Shown: positions 37,501-45,718, numbered from the stretch's first letter. The stretch: DNA of 64,000 nt from Porphyromonas cangingivalis (GCF_900638305.1 NZ_LR134506.1:1736001-1800000), one strand, 5' to 3'. The notes: generated by a model not told the origin, from the letters alone. Made by a program: numbers and translations.

Positions 37501-37906
37501 CGAGCTTGATGTCATCGAGCTTGACCGATGCCGCAGCACCGGTGTAGACTCTGTTCTTGATCGTCTGATAGCCCGTGATGACGACTTCGTCGATCTCCTT
37601 GACATTGTCTTTGAGGACGATGGTCATCTTTTCGGCCGTCACCTTGACCTTCTGTGTGATCATCCCCACGAAGCTCACTTCGAGGACATCACCCATACGG
37701 GCCGTGATGACGAACTCGCCATCGATATTGGTTGCTGTACCACCCCCCTTGCGTACCTTGACGGTCGCACCGGGTAGGGGCTCGCCCTTGGTGGTCTGTA
37801 CGACCCCTTTGACCTTCATGGGACGCTGAGCCTCCGCTTGGAGCGCAACGCCGAACATCATCAAAAGGAAGACGACGAGTAACCTCATAAATCTGTAGTT
37901 GTTCAT
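34532..37906 (-). CDS. SusC/RagA-family TonB-linked outer-membrane transporter
   Basis: 1124 residues. Signal peptide ending LQAEAQ; carboxypeptidase-D regulatory-like domain (VKGVVQTTKGEPLPGATV, ~33-110), TonB plug domain with EVVITGYQ and the IRGGASILG region, then a 22-strand barrel ending TMTLNIGF. Imports substrate with the SusD partner, powered by TonB. The accessory set (metallohydrolase-like, DUF4302, DUF4856 proteins, no glycoside hydrolase or sulfatase) points to peptides or another non-glycan ligand, in line with RagAB of Porphyromonas. A 22-bp dyad array lies 6 bp upstream of the start codon. Confidence 0.95.
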   Translation of the reverse strand: MNNYRFMRLLVVFLLMMFGVALQAEAQRPMKVKGVVQTTKGEPLPGATVKVRKGGGTATNIDGEFVITARMGDVLEVSFVGMITQKVKVTAEKMTIVLKDNVKEIDEVVITGYQTIKNRVYTGAAASVKLDDIKLEGVSDVSRMLEGRVAGLSIQNISGSFGSAPRINIRGGASILGNVQPLWVIDGAVYEDLVSLTLDQLASGDAVTLISSAVAGLNASDIEDIQVLKDASATSIYGARALNGVIVITTKSGKRNAPNRISYSYELSMRAIPSYTQFDLLNSQETMSMYMEMDKKGYFSLSNALYGRRSGVYYQMYKALSTINPETGNFYLPNTDEAKAAFLKEREYANTDWFRELFTYKPIHSHTVTFSGGGEHSTTYASVGFYDDKGWTLADNVKRVTANLKNVYHWGESLKTTISAQGNMRNQSAPGTIPQKKNAVIGAFERDFDINPFSYALGTSRTLSPRNSDGTLSYYRNNWAPFNILNEYDNNYMKTNVLDFKVQGEITYNVNRHLRLIALAAARHALTSTSHFIKEGSNVVQAFRANETPDVARQNIYLLRDKDNPLHQPQIALPHGGIFNKTETSMKNYMGRFAVEFNKEMGEHDLRAFGFTEVRHTDRTINPFQGYGIQYDRGNQIFTDPRIFQKLSNEGNSYFSLLNRYERGVTFSGSATYGYAGKYIFNTVLNYEGSNTAGQSAASRWLPTWNVGVKWNLDREEFMKGYSHISGLALRASYGLTAKMNEEAISSTAVFKNIITNRFDIKDRENALRILHLENRDLTWEKMYELNIGADIRLFGGRLNTTLDVYQRNSFDLIDLVRTSGIGGQYYKYANFGDMRTRGVELLIHSKNIVSDDFSWTTNLTLSAMDQKITRLLNTPNTFDMVAGTGRGNIVDFPRGSLFSFNFQGLNANGLPTFDFGLYPSNQSPNNNVHGADFLDAQYSKSYLIYHGPIEPVYIGGLSNTFRYKEWELSFFITMQAGNKIRLNPTFDPNFADLNVFSKEYYDRWLNPGEELKTDVPTLPSQDLIRQIGVENIERAYNTYNYSQMRVADGSFVRMKNISLGYNLPKKMREALKLQHAGLKVNVTNPFLIYADKKLKGQDPEYYKSGGVSLPTPRQLTMTLNIGF

Positions 37907-37912
37907 ATATAC

Positions 37913-38000
37913 TTCTTTCTATTCTGTCCCGTGCCGGAATGTTTTCTGTCGCCTGTCAGAATGCTTTCTGTCGTGTGGCAGAACGTCTTCCGTCGGGCAG
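37913..38000. repeat. 22-bp dyad repeat array C (3-4 units) in front of the susC-like gene
   Basis: Units at 37935, 37957 and 37979 with a partial unit at 37913. The middle one is CAGAATGCTTTCTGTCGTGT, with the dyad CAGAA/TTCTG. It fills the gap between the FecA-like gene's stop and the susC-like start, so it lies in the leader or promoter of the SusCD operon. Confidence 0.78.
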
Positions 38001-38016
38001 GCTTACATTGGTTGAA

Positions 38017-40248
38017 TCAAAAACGATAAGTGAACCCTCCGAAGATGCCGAACGGATGCCCTGCTCTCAAGCCCGAGGGGTGACGAGAGGTGATATAGGT
38101 CTTGTCGGCAAGGTTGATGGCATTGACCGAGAGGGTGAGTCTGTCCGTAGGTCTCCAGTGTGCCGATGCGTCGATGATGACGTGCGCAGGGACACGCTCC
38201 GATTCAGCGATGGAGCCTTGTCCCGGTGTGGTACGCATATCGCTGTTGTAGCGCACGTTGACCGTCGCATCGACCCTCTTGTACTCTGCGCCGAGCTGTA
38301 CATTGAGGGCGTGCTTGTAGATGTATGGGATCTCATCACCGACGTGGACAGTGCCCCAGGCATTGCTGTCGAAGGAGTTTTTCATCTCCGTGTCGGTATA
38401 AGTATAAGAGACTTGGAAGGGCAGTTTGAGGGCGAAGCTCTCGCCGATCAACTGTGCCTGAAGGAGAAACTCCACACCTCGCACGAGGGCGGCACCGACG
38501 TTGAACTGCTCCAGCGTACCGAGACCACCGCCTGCGGCAAGGTCGCTACCGAGCATGTTGCTGTAATCGTTGTAAAATCCGATGATCTCGGCCTTCACCG
38601 CCGAGGTCGAGAAGCGTGTGCCAAGCTCCACATTGATACTGCTCTCAGGCTTCTGATAGAGCTCCGCACTCGGTGGCGCAAAACCCTTGTGTACGCCCGA
38701 GAAGACGGACAAGAACTTGGCAAACTCATAGTTCACCCCAAGGCTTGGGATGATGGCTCTCGCGTGGTTAGGCGTCTCGATCCTCACCCCACCGGTGCGA
38801 CGGAGGTCGGCCTTGGTGTAGTCCTTCTTCAGCAGATCCACATCCTCATAGCGCACCCCTGCGGTCACAGTGAGCTTGTCCCAGCGTACTTTGTTGAGGA
38901 TATAAGCAGCGAGGGCATTGGCCGAAGTGATACGATTGGCTTGTGTGCCGTGGATGCCGGGGAGGAAGAGGGACATCTTACCTCCTTTGATGGAGTAGCT
39001 GTCATCCCATTGGAAACGATCCTCTTCGTCCATGTGATAGCGTATGGCTGCTTCGAGGTTGTTGTACACACTGCCGAGGCGGAAGTTGTACTCCATCTTG
39101 GACTGGATGCCACGCGACTTGTAGTTACGGTTGTTCGCACGAACGATGAGTGCCTCACCGTCATAATCTTTACGCCCCGTAAGGATGTCGAAGTAAGCCG
39201 CATTGGTCTCGGGATCGGCCAGTACCCGCTCTATGCTTCGCTTCTCATCCTTCGTGACACCTGCACGCACATCGTTGAGCTTGTACCAGTTACGATGGAA
39301 GGTATTGTAGTACGCATTGGTCGTGATCTTGAGTGTCGGAGTGAGTTCGAGGAGATAGGTCGCTACCCACTGCATGTGCCGGGTCGTCATGTCGTCCATG
39401 CGAGAGCCGGGGTACTTCAAGAACGGTGTGGCCTTGAAGTCTTGCTCCGAGAGACCTACGTAAGACTCGTGGGAGTATTCGTCGGCATAGCCGAACTTCA
39501 GTTCGAGAGCCTGATTGATGCCTTCTTCGTTGTCCGTATTGGCGACAAACTTTGCCAGCACATCGTTGCGCTTGAAGCCTTCCTTGTCTCCGTCGGCAAA
39601 CTTCTTGAAGCCATCCGACTGATAGCGGAGGTACTCGACAAGGTAGCCGAAGTGACGAGAGCGGTCGCCGATGTTGAAGTGACCTTTGATCGTGTTGTTT
39701 GTACCGTAAGAGAAGTTGACCTTACCCGAAAATCTGTCAGGGATAGGGGTCGAGACGAGGTTGACGGCACCACCGGTGGTGAATGGTCCGTACTGTACCT
39801 GACTGCTACCCTTGAGTACCTCGACAGCGTGCATCCTCGCAGCGTTGGGGAAGTAGTAGGCTGCCGGTGCCGAGTAAGGCGCAGGAGCCGCAAGGACACC
39901 ATCCTCCATGATCGATACACGTTCGCTACGCTCTGCCTTGGTACCACGGAGGCTGATATTGGGGCGGAGGCCGTAGCCATCCTCCTCATACATATTGACC
40001 CCCGGCACGGATCTGAGCATACGGATGACGTCCGTGTACTCCAGCTTCGCTATCTCTTCGGGAGACAGGAAGTACGCCGATCCTGTACGGTTGCGTGCTT
40101 GGAACTTGCTCCCAAGCATCGGCTTGGTCACCACCACAAACTCTTTCAGATTGTACGTCGTGTCGCGTTCGTGCTCGACCTTCTGAGCCGCGAGGGTGAG
40201 CGGAGTCAGAGCTACAACACACGTAAAGAGAAATTTTGATCGCTTCAT
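38017..40248 (-). CDS. FecA-like TonB-dependent receptor
   Basis: 743 residues, signal peptide ending TLAAQ. No carboxypeptidase-like N-terminal domain, so it is not of SusC type. Plug motifs IRMLRSVPGVNMYEEDGYGLRPN and GLRAGHPFGIFGGFTYRF at the end match the Fe(3+)-dicitrate (FecA)-type siderophore receptors. It takes up ferric chelates or another metal complex across the outer membrane with TonB energy. Runs leftward just ahead of the SusCD operon; no terminator separates them except possibly array C. Confidence 0.9.
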   Translation of the reverse strand: MKRSKFLFTCVVALTPLTLAAQKVEHERDTTYNLKEFVVVTKPMLGSKFQARNRTGSAYFLSPEEIAKLEYTDVIRMLRSVPGVNMYEEDGYGLRPNISLRGTKAERSERVSIMEDGVLAAPAPYSAPAAYYFPNAARMHAVEVLKGSSQVQYGPFTTGGAVNLVSTPIPDRFSGKVNFSYGTNNTIKGHFNIGDRSRHFGYLVEYLRYQSDGFKKFADGDKEGFKRNDVLAKFVANTDNEEGINQALELKFGYADEYSHESYVGLSEQDFKATPFLKYPGSRMDDMTTRHMQWVATYLLELTPTLKITTNAYYNTFHRNWYKLNDVRAGVTKDEKRSIERVLADPETNAAYFDILTGRKDYDGEALIVRANNRNYKSRGIQSKMEYNFRLGSVYNNLEAAIRYHMDEEDRFQWDDSYSIKGGKMSLFLPGIHGTQANRITSANALAAYILNKVRWDKLTVTAGVRYEDVDLLKKDYTKADLRRTGGVRIETPNHARAIIPSLGVNYEFAKFLSVFSGVHKGFAPPSAELYQKPESSINVELGTRFSTSAVKAEIIGFYNDYSNMLGSDLAAGGGLGTLEQFNVGAALVRGVEFLLQAQLIGESFALKLPFQVSYTYTDTEMKNSFDSNAWGTVHVGDEIPYIYKHALNVQLGAEYKRVDATVNVRYNSDMRTTPGQGSIAESERVPAHVIIDASAHWRPTDRLTLSVNAINLADKTYITSRHPSGLRAGHPFGIFGGFTYRF

Positions 40249-40447
40249 TTGTATCTGTACAGGGGTATTTCAGACCTGCACTTTTTGAAGTTTTGTACTA
40301 TGTTTTAGAATAATCTTTCAATCCGAGTCGCACCGCAAGATCTACAAAATCAGGCTGTATTGCCACTCAATATATTTACGAGTGCAAAGGAATATATTTT
40401 GAAAAACTGTCACAATCACCACAATTAAGTATTTGTTTACATTTGAT

Positions 40448-40465
40448 ATACCAATATGTTGGTAT
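40448..40465. promoter_or_regulatory. Palindrome, possible operator
   Basis: ATACCAA-TATG-TTGGTAT: seven-base arms around a 4-nt spacer, about 200 bp upstream of the FecA-like start. Could be a regulator site for iron/metal control, but it does not match a Fur box that I recognise. Confidence 0.35.
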
Positions 40466-40640
40466 TTCTCCCCTTTTCACAGAATATCGACAGGGCGATC
40501 GATAGAGCTGCATAACTCATTGACAATGAAATGTGTTTTGTATTTATGTATTGCCTCTTTGTGTCGAAATGAATAAATCTCATATACCCACATTTGTTGG
40601 CTCACCGTCCCCGGTAGGCCTATCTACCCTCGCATGAATG

Positions 40641-40676
40641 AAAAAACCGCCACAGAGATCATCTGTGACGGTTTTT
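40641..40676 (-). terminator. Terminator of the tpiA operon
   Basis: Inverted repeat AAAAACCGCCACAGA / TCTGTGACGGTTTTT (one mismatch), giving a T run on the minus strand 25 bp after tpiA. Confidence 0.85.
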
Positions 40677-40700
40677 CTGTGATTTTGGAGTCTTGCTTTC

Positions 40701-41465
40701 TCAGTTTTTGTCGAAGGCCTCGATGATGGGGAGGAACTTCTCTGCTGTGAGCGCAGCTCCTCCGATGAGACCTCCATCGACATCGGGCTTGGAGAAGAGC
40801 TCGGAAGCATTACCACCGTTGCAGCTGCCTCCATAGAGGATGGAGCAGTCTTGGGCTACGGCTTCGCCATACTTCTTCGCCACGGCCTTGCGGATGTGAT
40901 CGTGGATCTCTTGAGCCTGCTCTGCTGTTGCTGTCTTGCCTGTACCGATGGCCCATACGGGTTCGTAGGCGAGGATGACCTTGCGGAAGTCTGTTTCGGA
41001 GAGACCGAAGAGAGACTCCTCCACTTGGCGACTGACGACTTCGAAGTGCTTGCCGGCCTCACGCTCTTCGAGCACTTCTCCTATACAGAAGATGGGCGTA
41101 AGACCGTTGTCAAGTGCCAATCGTACCTTTTTTGCAAGGGTCTCGTGGCATTCCTTGAAGTACATACGACGCTCGGAGTGACCCAAGATGACGTGTGTCG
41201 CACCTGTCGAAGCGACCATCTCTGCCGACACTTCGCCCGTGTATGCCCCCTTGTCGTAAGCTGCACAATCTTCGGCAGCCACCTTGATGGGTGAGCCCTT
41301 GACGACCTCTGCGACAGAGGCGAGGTGTGTGAAGGGGACACCGAGGATGACATCACATCGGAGTGTCTTGCCCTCTATGGATGCCTTGACGTCCTTGGCA
41401 AGGAGGATACCCTCAGCGAGGGATGTATTCATTTTCCAGTTTCCTGCTACGATATTCTTTCTCAT
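40701..41465 (-). CDS. tpiA: Triosephosphate isomerase
   Basis: 254 residues. Interconverts dihydroxyacetone phosphate and glyceraldehyde-3-phosphate. Motifs: AGNWKMN at the N-terminus, catalytic His in LGHSERR, catalytic Glu in [14 protein letters not shown], and [10 protein letters not shown] plus GGLIGGAAL at the phosphate site. Third gene of a leftward operon after the DoxX/MauE-like gene (9-bp gap). Confidence 0.98.
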   Translation of the reverse strand: MRKNIVAGNWKMNTSLAEGILLAKDVKASIEGKTLRCDVILGVPFTHLASVAEVVKGSPIKVAAEDCAAYDKGAYTGEVSAEMVASTGATHVILGHSERRMYFKECHETLAKKVRLALDNGLTPIFCIGEVLEEREAGKHFEVVSRQVEESLFGLSETDFRKVILAYEPVWAIGTGKTATAEQAQEIHDHIRKAVAKKYGEAVAQDCSILYGGSCNGGNASELFSKPDVDGGLIGGAALTAEKFLPIIEAFDKN

Positions 41466-41474
41466 AACTATTTT

Positions 41475-42749
41475 TCATCTTGGTTTATAGGTTAATACAT
41501 TCTTTTTGTCGAAGAAGAGCAAGAGACCCAGCACCAGCAATGCAATGACAAAGGGTACAAACTTCATTATGCCTGCACGCTTGGCGGCAGAGAGGTTGTA
41601 CTCGGCATCGAACACTTTGGCGACAAAGTCCTTGTCTTCGATGAGGCTGTCTATCTTGCGGTCAGCCACCTTGCGTACGAGTACTCCGTCACTGATGATG
41701 AGGAGAGCAGGGTCTGAGCGCACGACGGTCTTCATGAGCGTGGCATCCATGTGGTACAGCGAGGCGATGTCTCTGAGCGACCACACGGGGGCTTCGTAAT
41801 CGGTAGGTAGGGTGTGTGCCGTGGCGATGTAGAACGAGCCGTTGAGGTCGTAGGCGATCTTCGAGAGGCGTTCCAGACGATCACGCTCTGAAAGGAGCTT
41901 GTCACCTCCCTTGAGACCTGCACAGTACACCAGCATATAGGGCTGCGCAGTCATCAGTCGGTGCGACACATCGCTCCCATCGACATCGGTGAGTGCGAAG
42001 TCTGCCGCCGTGACCTGTACCTCTGCCATAGGCTCCTGAGAGGCATCTCTTACGAAGACCCATGTCGAGTCGACTTGGTCGAGTTCGTTCATCTTGAAGA
42101 CACGCTCTTCGCCATCTTTACTGTAGACGAAGCGGAAGTTTTCGGGGTTGTCCATCTGCGCCTTCTGTGCCGACTTGACCTCCAAGAGGTTGGTCCCCAC
42201 CTTGAACGGTCTGAAGTCTATGGCAGGGAGATCTGTGACGGTGGCAAAGAGGAAGTTTGCCATCACGAGTCCAAAGCCCACCACTGCCAGTTTGCCTCTG
42301 CGGAAGGACATCAACGGACTCACATACTCCGAATAGTGGAGGAGCACAAATGCGAGGGGCAGGAGCAGGAGGTTCTTGACAAAAGTCGCCTCATTGCTCA
42401 GCTTCATCGCATCGCCGAAGCATCCGCAGTCGCTGATAGGATCCTTGATCATGATATAGAGCGTGAGCAACGTCATCGCTGTCATCATGATCGTCGCGAG
42501 TGCCCCTGCGATCCTGCGCCATACCCCGATGAGCAGAGTCACTCCGAGGGTAAACTCAAACAGGCACAGAGCCACCGACCCCGACATCGCAAGCCAAGAC
42601 GTCATCGGCAACGATGCCGTGGCGAAGTACTCTTCGATCTTGATCGCCGTGCCCATGGGGTCTATCCCCTTCATGAGACCGGAGAAGATGAAGAGCAGGC
42701 TCAGGACGATACGAGCCCCCCAGACGAGGCATTGTATACTCTTTTTCAT
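41475..42749 (-). CDS. DoxX/MauE-like membrane protein (BT_3928 type)
   Basis: 424 residues. Residues ~1-160 hold four membrane helices of the DoxX/MauE type, with SGLMKGIDPMGTAIKIEEYF and the conserved DCGCFGDA motif. The middle ~230 residues are periplasm-facing and look thioredoxin-fold-like without a CxxC; a final helix (FVIALLVLGLLLFF) ends the protein. MauE-type proteins take part in disulfide chemistry; here the substrate is unknown. Start codon overlaps the DUF1599 stop by 4 bp. This DUF1599-DoxX-tpiA order is common in Bacteroidetes. Confidence 0.82.
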   Translation of the reverse strand: MKKSIQCLVWGARIVLSLLFIFSGLMKGIDPMGTAIKIEEYFATASLPMTSWLAMSGSVALCLFEFTLGVTLLIGVWRRIAGALATIMMTAMTLLTLYIMIKDPISDCGCFGDAMKLSNEATFVKNLLLLPLAFVLLHYSEYVSPLMSFRRGKLAVVGFGLVMANFLFATVTDLPAIDFRPFKVGTNLLEVKSAQKAQMDNPENFRFVYSKDGEERVFKMNELDQVDSTWVFVRDASQEPMAEVQVTAADFALTDVDGSDVSHRLMTAQPYMLVYCAGLKGGDKLLSERDRLERLSKIAYDLNGSFYIATAHTLPTDYEAPVWSLRDIASLYHMDATLMKTVVRSDPALLIISDGVLVRKVADRKIDSLIEDKDFVAKVFDAEYNLSAAKRAGIMKFVPFVIALLVLGLLLFFDKKNVLTYKPR

Positions 42750-43309
42750 GCTTTGCCCTCCTTCTCTTCGTTGAGTCTGATGAGCGCAAAGACGGCGTAG
42801 TTGATCATATCGAGATAATTGGCATCTATCCCCTCGGAGACATTGGTCTGTCCCTTATGGTCCTCGATCTGCTTGGTACGGAAGACCTTCGTGAGGATCA
42901 TGTCCGTGAGCGATGCGATACGCATACTGCGCCAAGCCTCATCGTAGTCGTGGTTTTTGGACTGCATGAGGGACTTCGCCACCGAAGCATAGTGGTCGTA
43001 CCACTCGATGATCTCATCGACCTGCTCTTCGGGCAACTCTGTGTGCCCCTTGTCGAGCTGAATGAGTCCCATGATGCCGTAGTTGATGATGGCGACGAAC
43101 TCCCCACGGATGCCGTCTCCCACGAGGCTGATGCCTTTGTCCTGTATGGTACGTATCCTATTGACCTTGATGAAGATCTGGTCGGTCATGGAGGTGGGGC
43201 GCATGATGCGCCACGATGCACCATAGTCTTGGAGCTTCGCGACGAAGAGCGAACGACACTCCTGTACTACCTCATCGTACTGTCTCGATGTATCGGGGGT
43301 ATGAGCCAT
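42746..43309 (-). CDS. DUF1599 protein
   Basis: 187 residues made of two related halves, each with the pattern L-x-x-K-x-x-D-Y-[GD]-x-[SA]-W-R-x-M-R (KLQDYGASWRIMR near 30; KNHDYDEAWRSMR near 120). This pattern resembles the MazG-like/nucleotide-binding helical fold but the activity is unknown. First gene of the tpiA operon. Confidence 0.85.
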   Translation of the reverse strand: MAHTPDTSRQYDEVVQECRSLFVAKLQDYGASWRIMRPTSMTDQIFIKVNRIRTIQDKGISLVGDGIRGEFVAIINYGIMGLIQLDKGHTELPEEQVDEIIEWYDHYASVAKSLMQSKNHDYDEAWRSMRIASLTDMILTKVFRTKQIEDHKGQTNVSEGIDANYLDMINYAVFALIRLNEEKEGKA

Positions 43310-43360
43310 AGGGCGGATAGATGTTGTTGTGATGTGAAAGTATTTTGAGAGAAAAAGCCC

Positions 43361-44074
43361 TCAAGGCTTGCGCAAGAGGAAGTTGACATCTTCGCTCGGA
43401 GCCACTTCACGAGGCTCATCGCCGAAGAGGAAGAGACGTGCGGTATGCTCGCCCACGAGGGTCAACTTGCCACCTTCGTAAAACATTCGAGAGCCCTCCC
43501 TGAGTCCTACGACACGGACACCGGGGTTGGCCACGAGATACTCGCGGATGCGTTGTTCACGAGTCTCTCCTCCATGCCCTTCGGGATGTGCATCGAGGTA
43601 GTGAGGATTGATCTGGAAGGGGACAAAGCCGAGTGCCTCGAAGCTCAATGGCTCGACGATAGGCATATCGTTCGTCGTACAGATCGTAGGGCAAGCCACA
43701 TTGGCACCTGCGCTCCATCCTACATAGGGTACACCGGCCTTGACGCGTTCACGGATGGCATTGATGATCCCAGACTCTTGCATCATCTTGAGGAGGCGGA
43801 AGGTATTGCCACCACCGATCATGATCGCCTTGGCTTCGGCAATGGCACGAAGAGGCTCGTCGAAGGTATGGATACCTCTTACCTTGACACCGTGCGGTGC
43901 AAGCGCGGCATTGACCTTTGTGACATAATCGTCAAAGGTCATCGTGACCCCTGCAAACGGAATAAATACCACATCACCCTTGGCATCGCCGAGGTGACGA
44001 GCGATGTCTGCGCCTGGTTTTTCGAGATAAGTCTCTCCGGGAGATGCCGAGTTGCTGATAAGAAGTAGTCTCAT
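43361..44074 (-). CDS. pepE: Dipeptidase E (peptidase S51)
   Basis: 237 residues from the ATG at 44074 (MRLLLISNSASPG). Cytoplasmic serine peptidase that cleaves Asp-X dipeptides. Nucleophile Ser in GWSAGAN (~120), GGGNTFRLL, and NPHYLDAHPEGHGGETREQRI with the catalytic His. A longer in-frame extension to 44239 crosses the likely promoter (-7 box at 44118-44125) and is rejected. Fits a peptide-using lifestyle with Dpp4 nearby. Confidence 0.93.
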   Translation of the reverse strand: MRLLLISNSASPGETYLEKPGADIARHLGDAKGDVVFIPFAGVTMTFDDYVTKVNAALAPHGVKVRGIHTFDEPLRAIAEAKAIMIGGGNTFRLLKMMQESGIINAIRERVKAGVPYVGWSAGANVACPTICTTNDMPIVEPLSFEALGFVPFQINPHYLDAHPEGHGGETREQRIREYLVANPGVRVVGLREGSRMFYEGGKLTLVGEHTARLFLFGDEPREVAPSEDVNFLLRKP

Positions 44075-44117
44075 ATCTATCAAAAATTTTATGTTGGTTT
44101 GTACTCTATAATCTCCA

Positions 44118-44125
44118 CAAATATA
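44118..44125 (-). promoter_or_regulatory. -7 box of the pepE promoter
   Basis: Minus-strand TATATTTG (TAnnTTTG consensus), 43 bp before the pepE ATG. No clear -33 partner. Confidence 0.45.
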
Positions 44126-44280
44126 ACTTTTTTCCCCCGAAGAAGAAGCCCACACACTGCACGGATCACGCATTTTTCTGATTCCTAAGCCTTTCATGAC
44201 TGCCTTACCCTCCGATTTCTTTTTCCGACCCCTCCTCAAAGCTCCTCTGACATGGTGATCTCACATCCCTTCATGACTCC

Positions 44281-44391
44281 GAAAAAAAGTCGTTAGACTC
44301 GATGACGAAGGTCGTTAGATTCGATGACGAAAGTCGTTAGATTCGATTTTGAGAGTCCATGGACTTGGTTCGAGAGGGTCTGCGGAGGTCA
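44281..44391. repeat. Dispersed intergenic repeat, copy 4
   Basis: AAAAAAAGTCGTTAGACTCG, then two tandem copies of the core GATGACGAAGGTCGTTAGAT / CGATGACGAAAGTCGTTAGA, the mini-palindrome AGTCCATGGACT, and a GAGAGGGTCTGCGGAGGTC tail shared with copies 5-7. Lies in the 475-bp pepE-copy 1 spacer; nothing else but a terminator is seen there. Confidence 0.82.
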
Positions 44392-44405
44392 CTTGCGAAA
44401 ATGAG

Positions 44406-44447
44406 AAAGGGAGCGTGTCGAGGTGATCCCTTCGACACGCTCCCTTT
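44406..44447 (-). terminator. Terminator of membrane-protein copy 1
   Basis: AAAGGGAGCGTGTCGA / TCGACACGCTCCCTTT, 15-16-bp arms. Near-identical hairpins end the other two units at 45133-45170 and 45902-45939. Confidence 0.8.
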
Positions 44448-44549
44448 GCTGATCTCTTCAAGCCATCAGGTTTCATGAATCTTCTTGCGGAGCAACCTGA
44501 AGTGTCGGAGCATTTCCTCTCCGAATGTGGCTTTTATGTAATCTTTTGC

Positions 44550-44948
44550 TTACTCGTCTTGCTCTTCCATGTCGGCGATCCATCGCTCTTCTTTGCTCTC
44601 TTTTCTCAGGAACAAGAGGATAAGTATTATGCCGAAAAGCGCACTGGCGGCTCCTCTCCAATACTGAATAGCGAGGCTGTAGATCCCGATAATACCCCCC
44701 AAAATACAAATCACCGATGTCCCTACGATGAGAGCTTTTTTGTATTTCTTCAGAGATTCGCCACTTGTCCCATCAATGGCCATCTTCACATCTATGACAG
44801 AGCTCAGTAAATAGTAGCCAAATATTATGTACCACATGGATAGGTAAGTAAATGGACGTTCGCTATCATAGAGCCAAAAGATAGTTAATACCGCTAAGGT
44901 GACCATAAGTGCCCCCCTCAAAAGTGCGTTACGGACGGATTTTTTCAT
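44550..44948 (-). CDS. Small membrane protein, tandem copy 1
   Basis: 132 residues from MKKSVRNALLRGA. Four predicted membrane helices (ALMVTLAVLTIF; LSMWYIIFGYYLL; ALIVGTSVICILGGIIGIYSL; AASALFGIILILLFL) and a short charged tail (MEEQDE). No family recognised. Diverged from copies 2 and 3 by many substitutions, yet the frame is open, so it is likely expressed. Promoter: -7 TACCTTTG at 45003-45010 and -33 ATTG at 45032-45035 on the minus strand. Confidence 0.68.
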   Translation of the reverse strand: MKKSVRNALLRGALMVTLAVLTIFWLYDSERPFTYLSMWYIIFGYYLLSSVIDVKMAIDGTSGESLKKYKKALIVGTSVICILGGIIGIYSLAIQYWRGAASALFGIILILLFLRKESKEERWIADMEEQDE

Positions 44949-45002
44949 GTTTGTATTTGGTTTTAGGTGATATAATCTTGTGAGAAGAATGTGTTTCAAA
45001 CC

Positions 45003-45035
45003 CAAAGGTATGATTTTTTTGTGAAATTTGCCAAT
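45003..45035 (-). promoter_or_regulatory. Promoter of copy 1
   Basis: Minus strand: ATTG, 21-bp spacer, TACCTTTG; about 55 bp upstream of the ATG. The same arrangement at 45773-45804 (20-bp spacer) serves copy 2. Confidence 0.6.
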
Positions 45036-45051
45036 CTGCTTTTGTGACAGT

Positions 45052-45115
45052 GAAAAAGTCATTAAACTCGATGACGAAAGTCGTAAGATTTGATTCGAGA
45101 GGGTCTGCGGAGGTC
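45052..45115. repeat. Dispersed intergenic repeat, copy 5
   Basis: GAAAAAGTCATTAAACTCGATGACGAAAGTCGTAAGATTTGATTCGAGAGGG..., part of the triplicated unit. Confidence 0.75.
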
Positions 45116-45283
45116 ACTTGCGAAAACGAGATAGGGAGCGTGTCGAGGTGATCCCTTCGACACGCTCCCTTTGCTGATCTCTTCAAGCCATCAGGCTTCG
45201 TGAATCTTCTTGCGGAGCAACCTGAAGTGTCGGAGCATTTCCTCTCCGAATGTGGCTTTCATGTGGTGTGTATCTATGTTTAT

Positions 45284-45718
45284 TTATGCCTGTGATATGG
45301 TCTTTTCGGTGTCTTTTGCCTCCTCATTTTTCTCATTCATGTCTGCGAGCCTATGTTCACCTTTGAGGTTTTTTCTCAGAAATGAAAGGACTATTGCTAT
45401 ACCGGCAAGGGCACCCACCCCTCCCATCGTATCCGGAATGGTGAGACTATAGATACCGGCAATACCCCCCAATACGCAAATGATAGCTGCACCTATGGTG
45501 AGGCTTTTGTTGTACTTCTTCCGATCTTTTTCCTTTGCCTCATCTGCGAGCATCTTTGCATCTACGATCGTAAGCAGTGCATAGTAACTAATCATCATGA
45601 TCCACATGGATAAACGGGTTAGTGGACGCTCACTATCATAGCTCAAAGATACAAGTATGGCTGAAGAGAAAACCAGAGCTCCTCCTTTCAAAAGTGCGTT
45701 ACGGACGGATTTTTTCAT
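45284..45718 (-). CDS. Small membrane protein, tandem copy 2
   Basis: 144 residues from MKKSVRNALLKGG. Four membrane helices as in copy 1, then a longer charged tail ending KDTEKTISQA. Differs from copy 3 at only a handful of positions. The frame stays open after the stop codon for 30 more codons (through a conserved MKATFGEEMLRHF segment), as it does in copy 1, which hints that an ancestral gene was longer. A frame reaching 45886 lies over the promoter and is not used. Confidence 0.7.
   Translation of the reverse strand: MKKSVRNALLKGGALVFSSAILVSLSYDSERPLTRLSMWIMMISYYALLTIVDAKMLADEAKEKDRKKYNKSLTIGAAIICVLGGIAGIYSLTIPDTMGGVGALAGIAIVLSFLRKNLKGEHRLADMNEKNEEAKDTEKTISQA

Larger units (their letters stand above)
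40249..40700. other. Intergenic region upstream of the FecA-like gene
   Basis: 452 bp, AT-rich near the receptor start. Holds the 18-bp palindrome at 40448-40465 and the tpiA terminator at 40641-40676. No gene seen. Confidence 0.6.

Noticed and set aside
37939-40239. 766-codon frame (+) opposite the FecA-like gene
   Set aside because: Complement of a strongly supported TonB receptor; no signal or domain on this strand.
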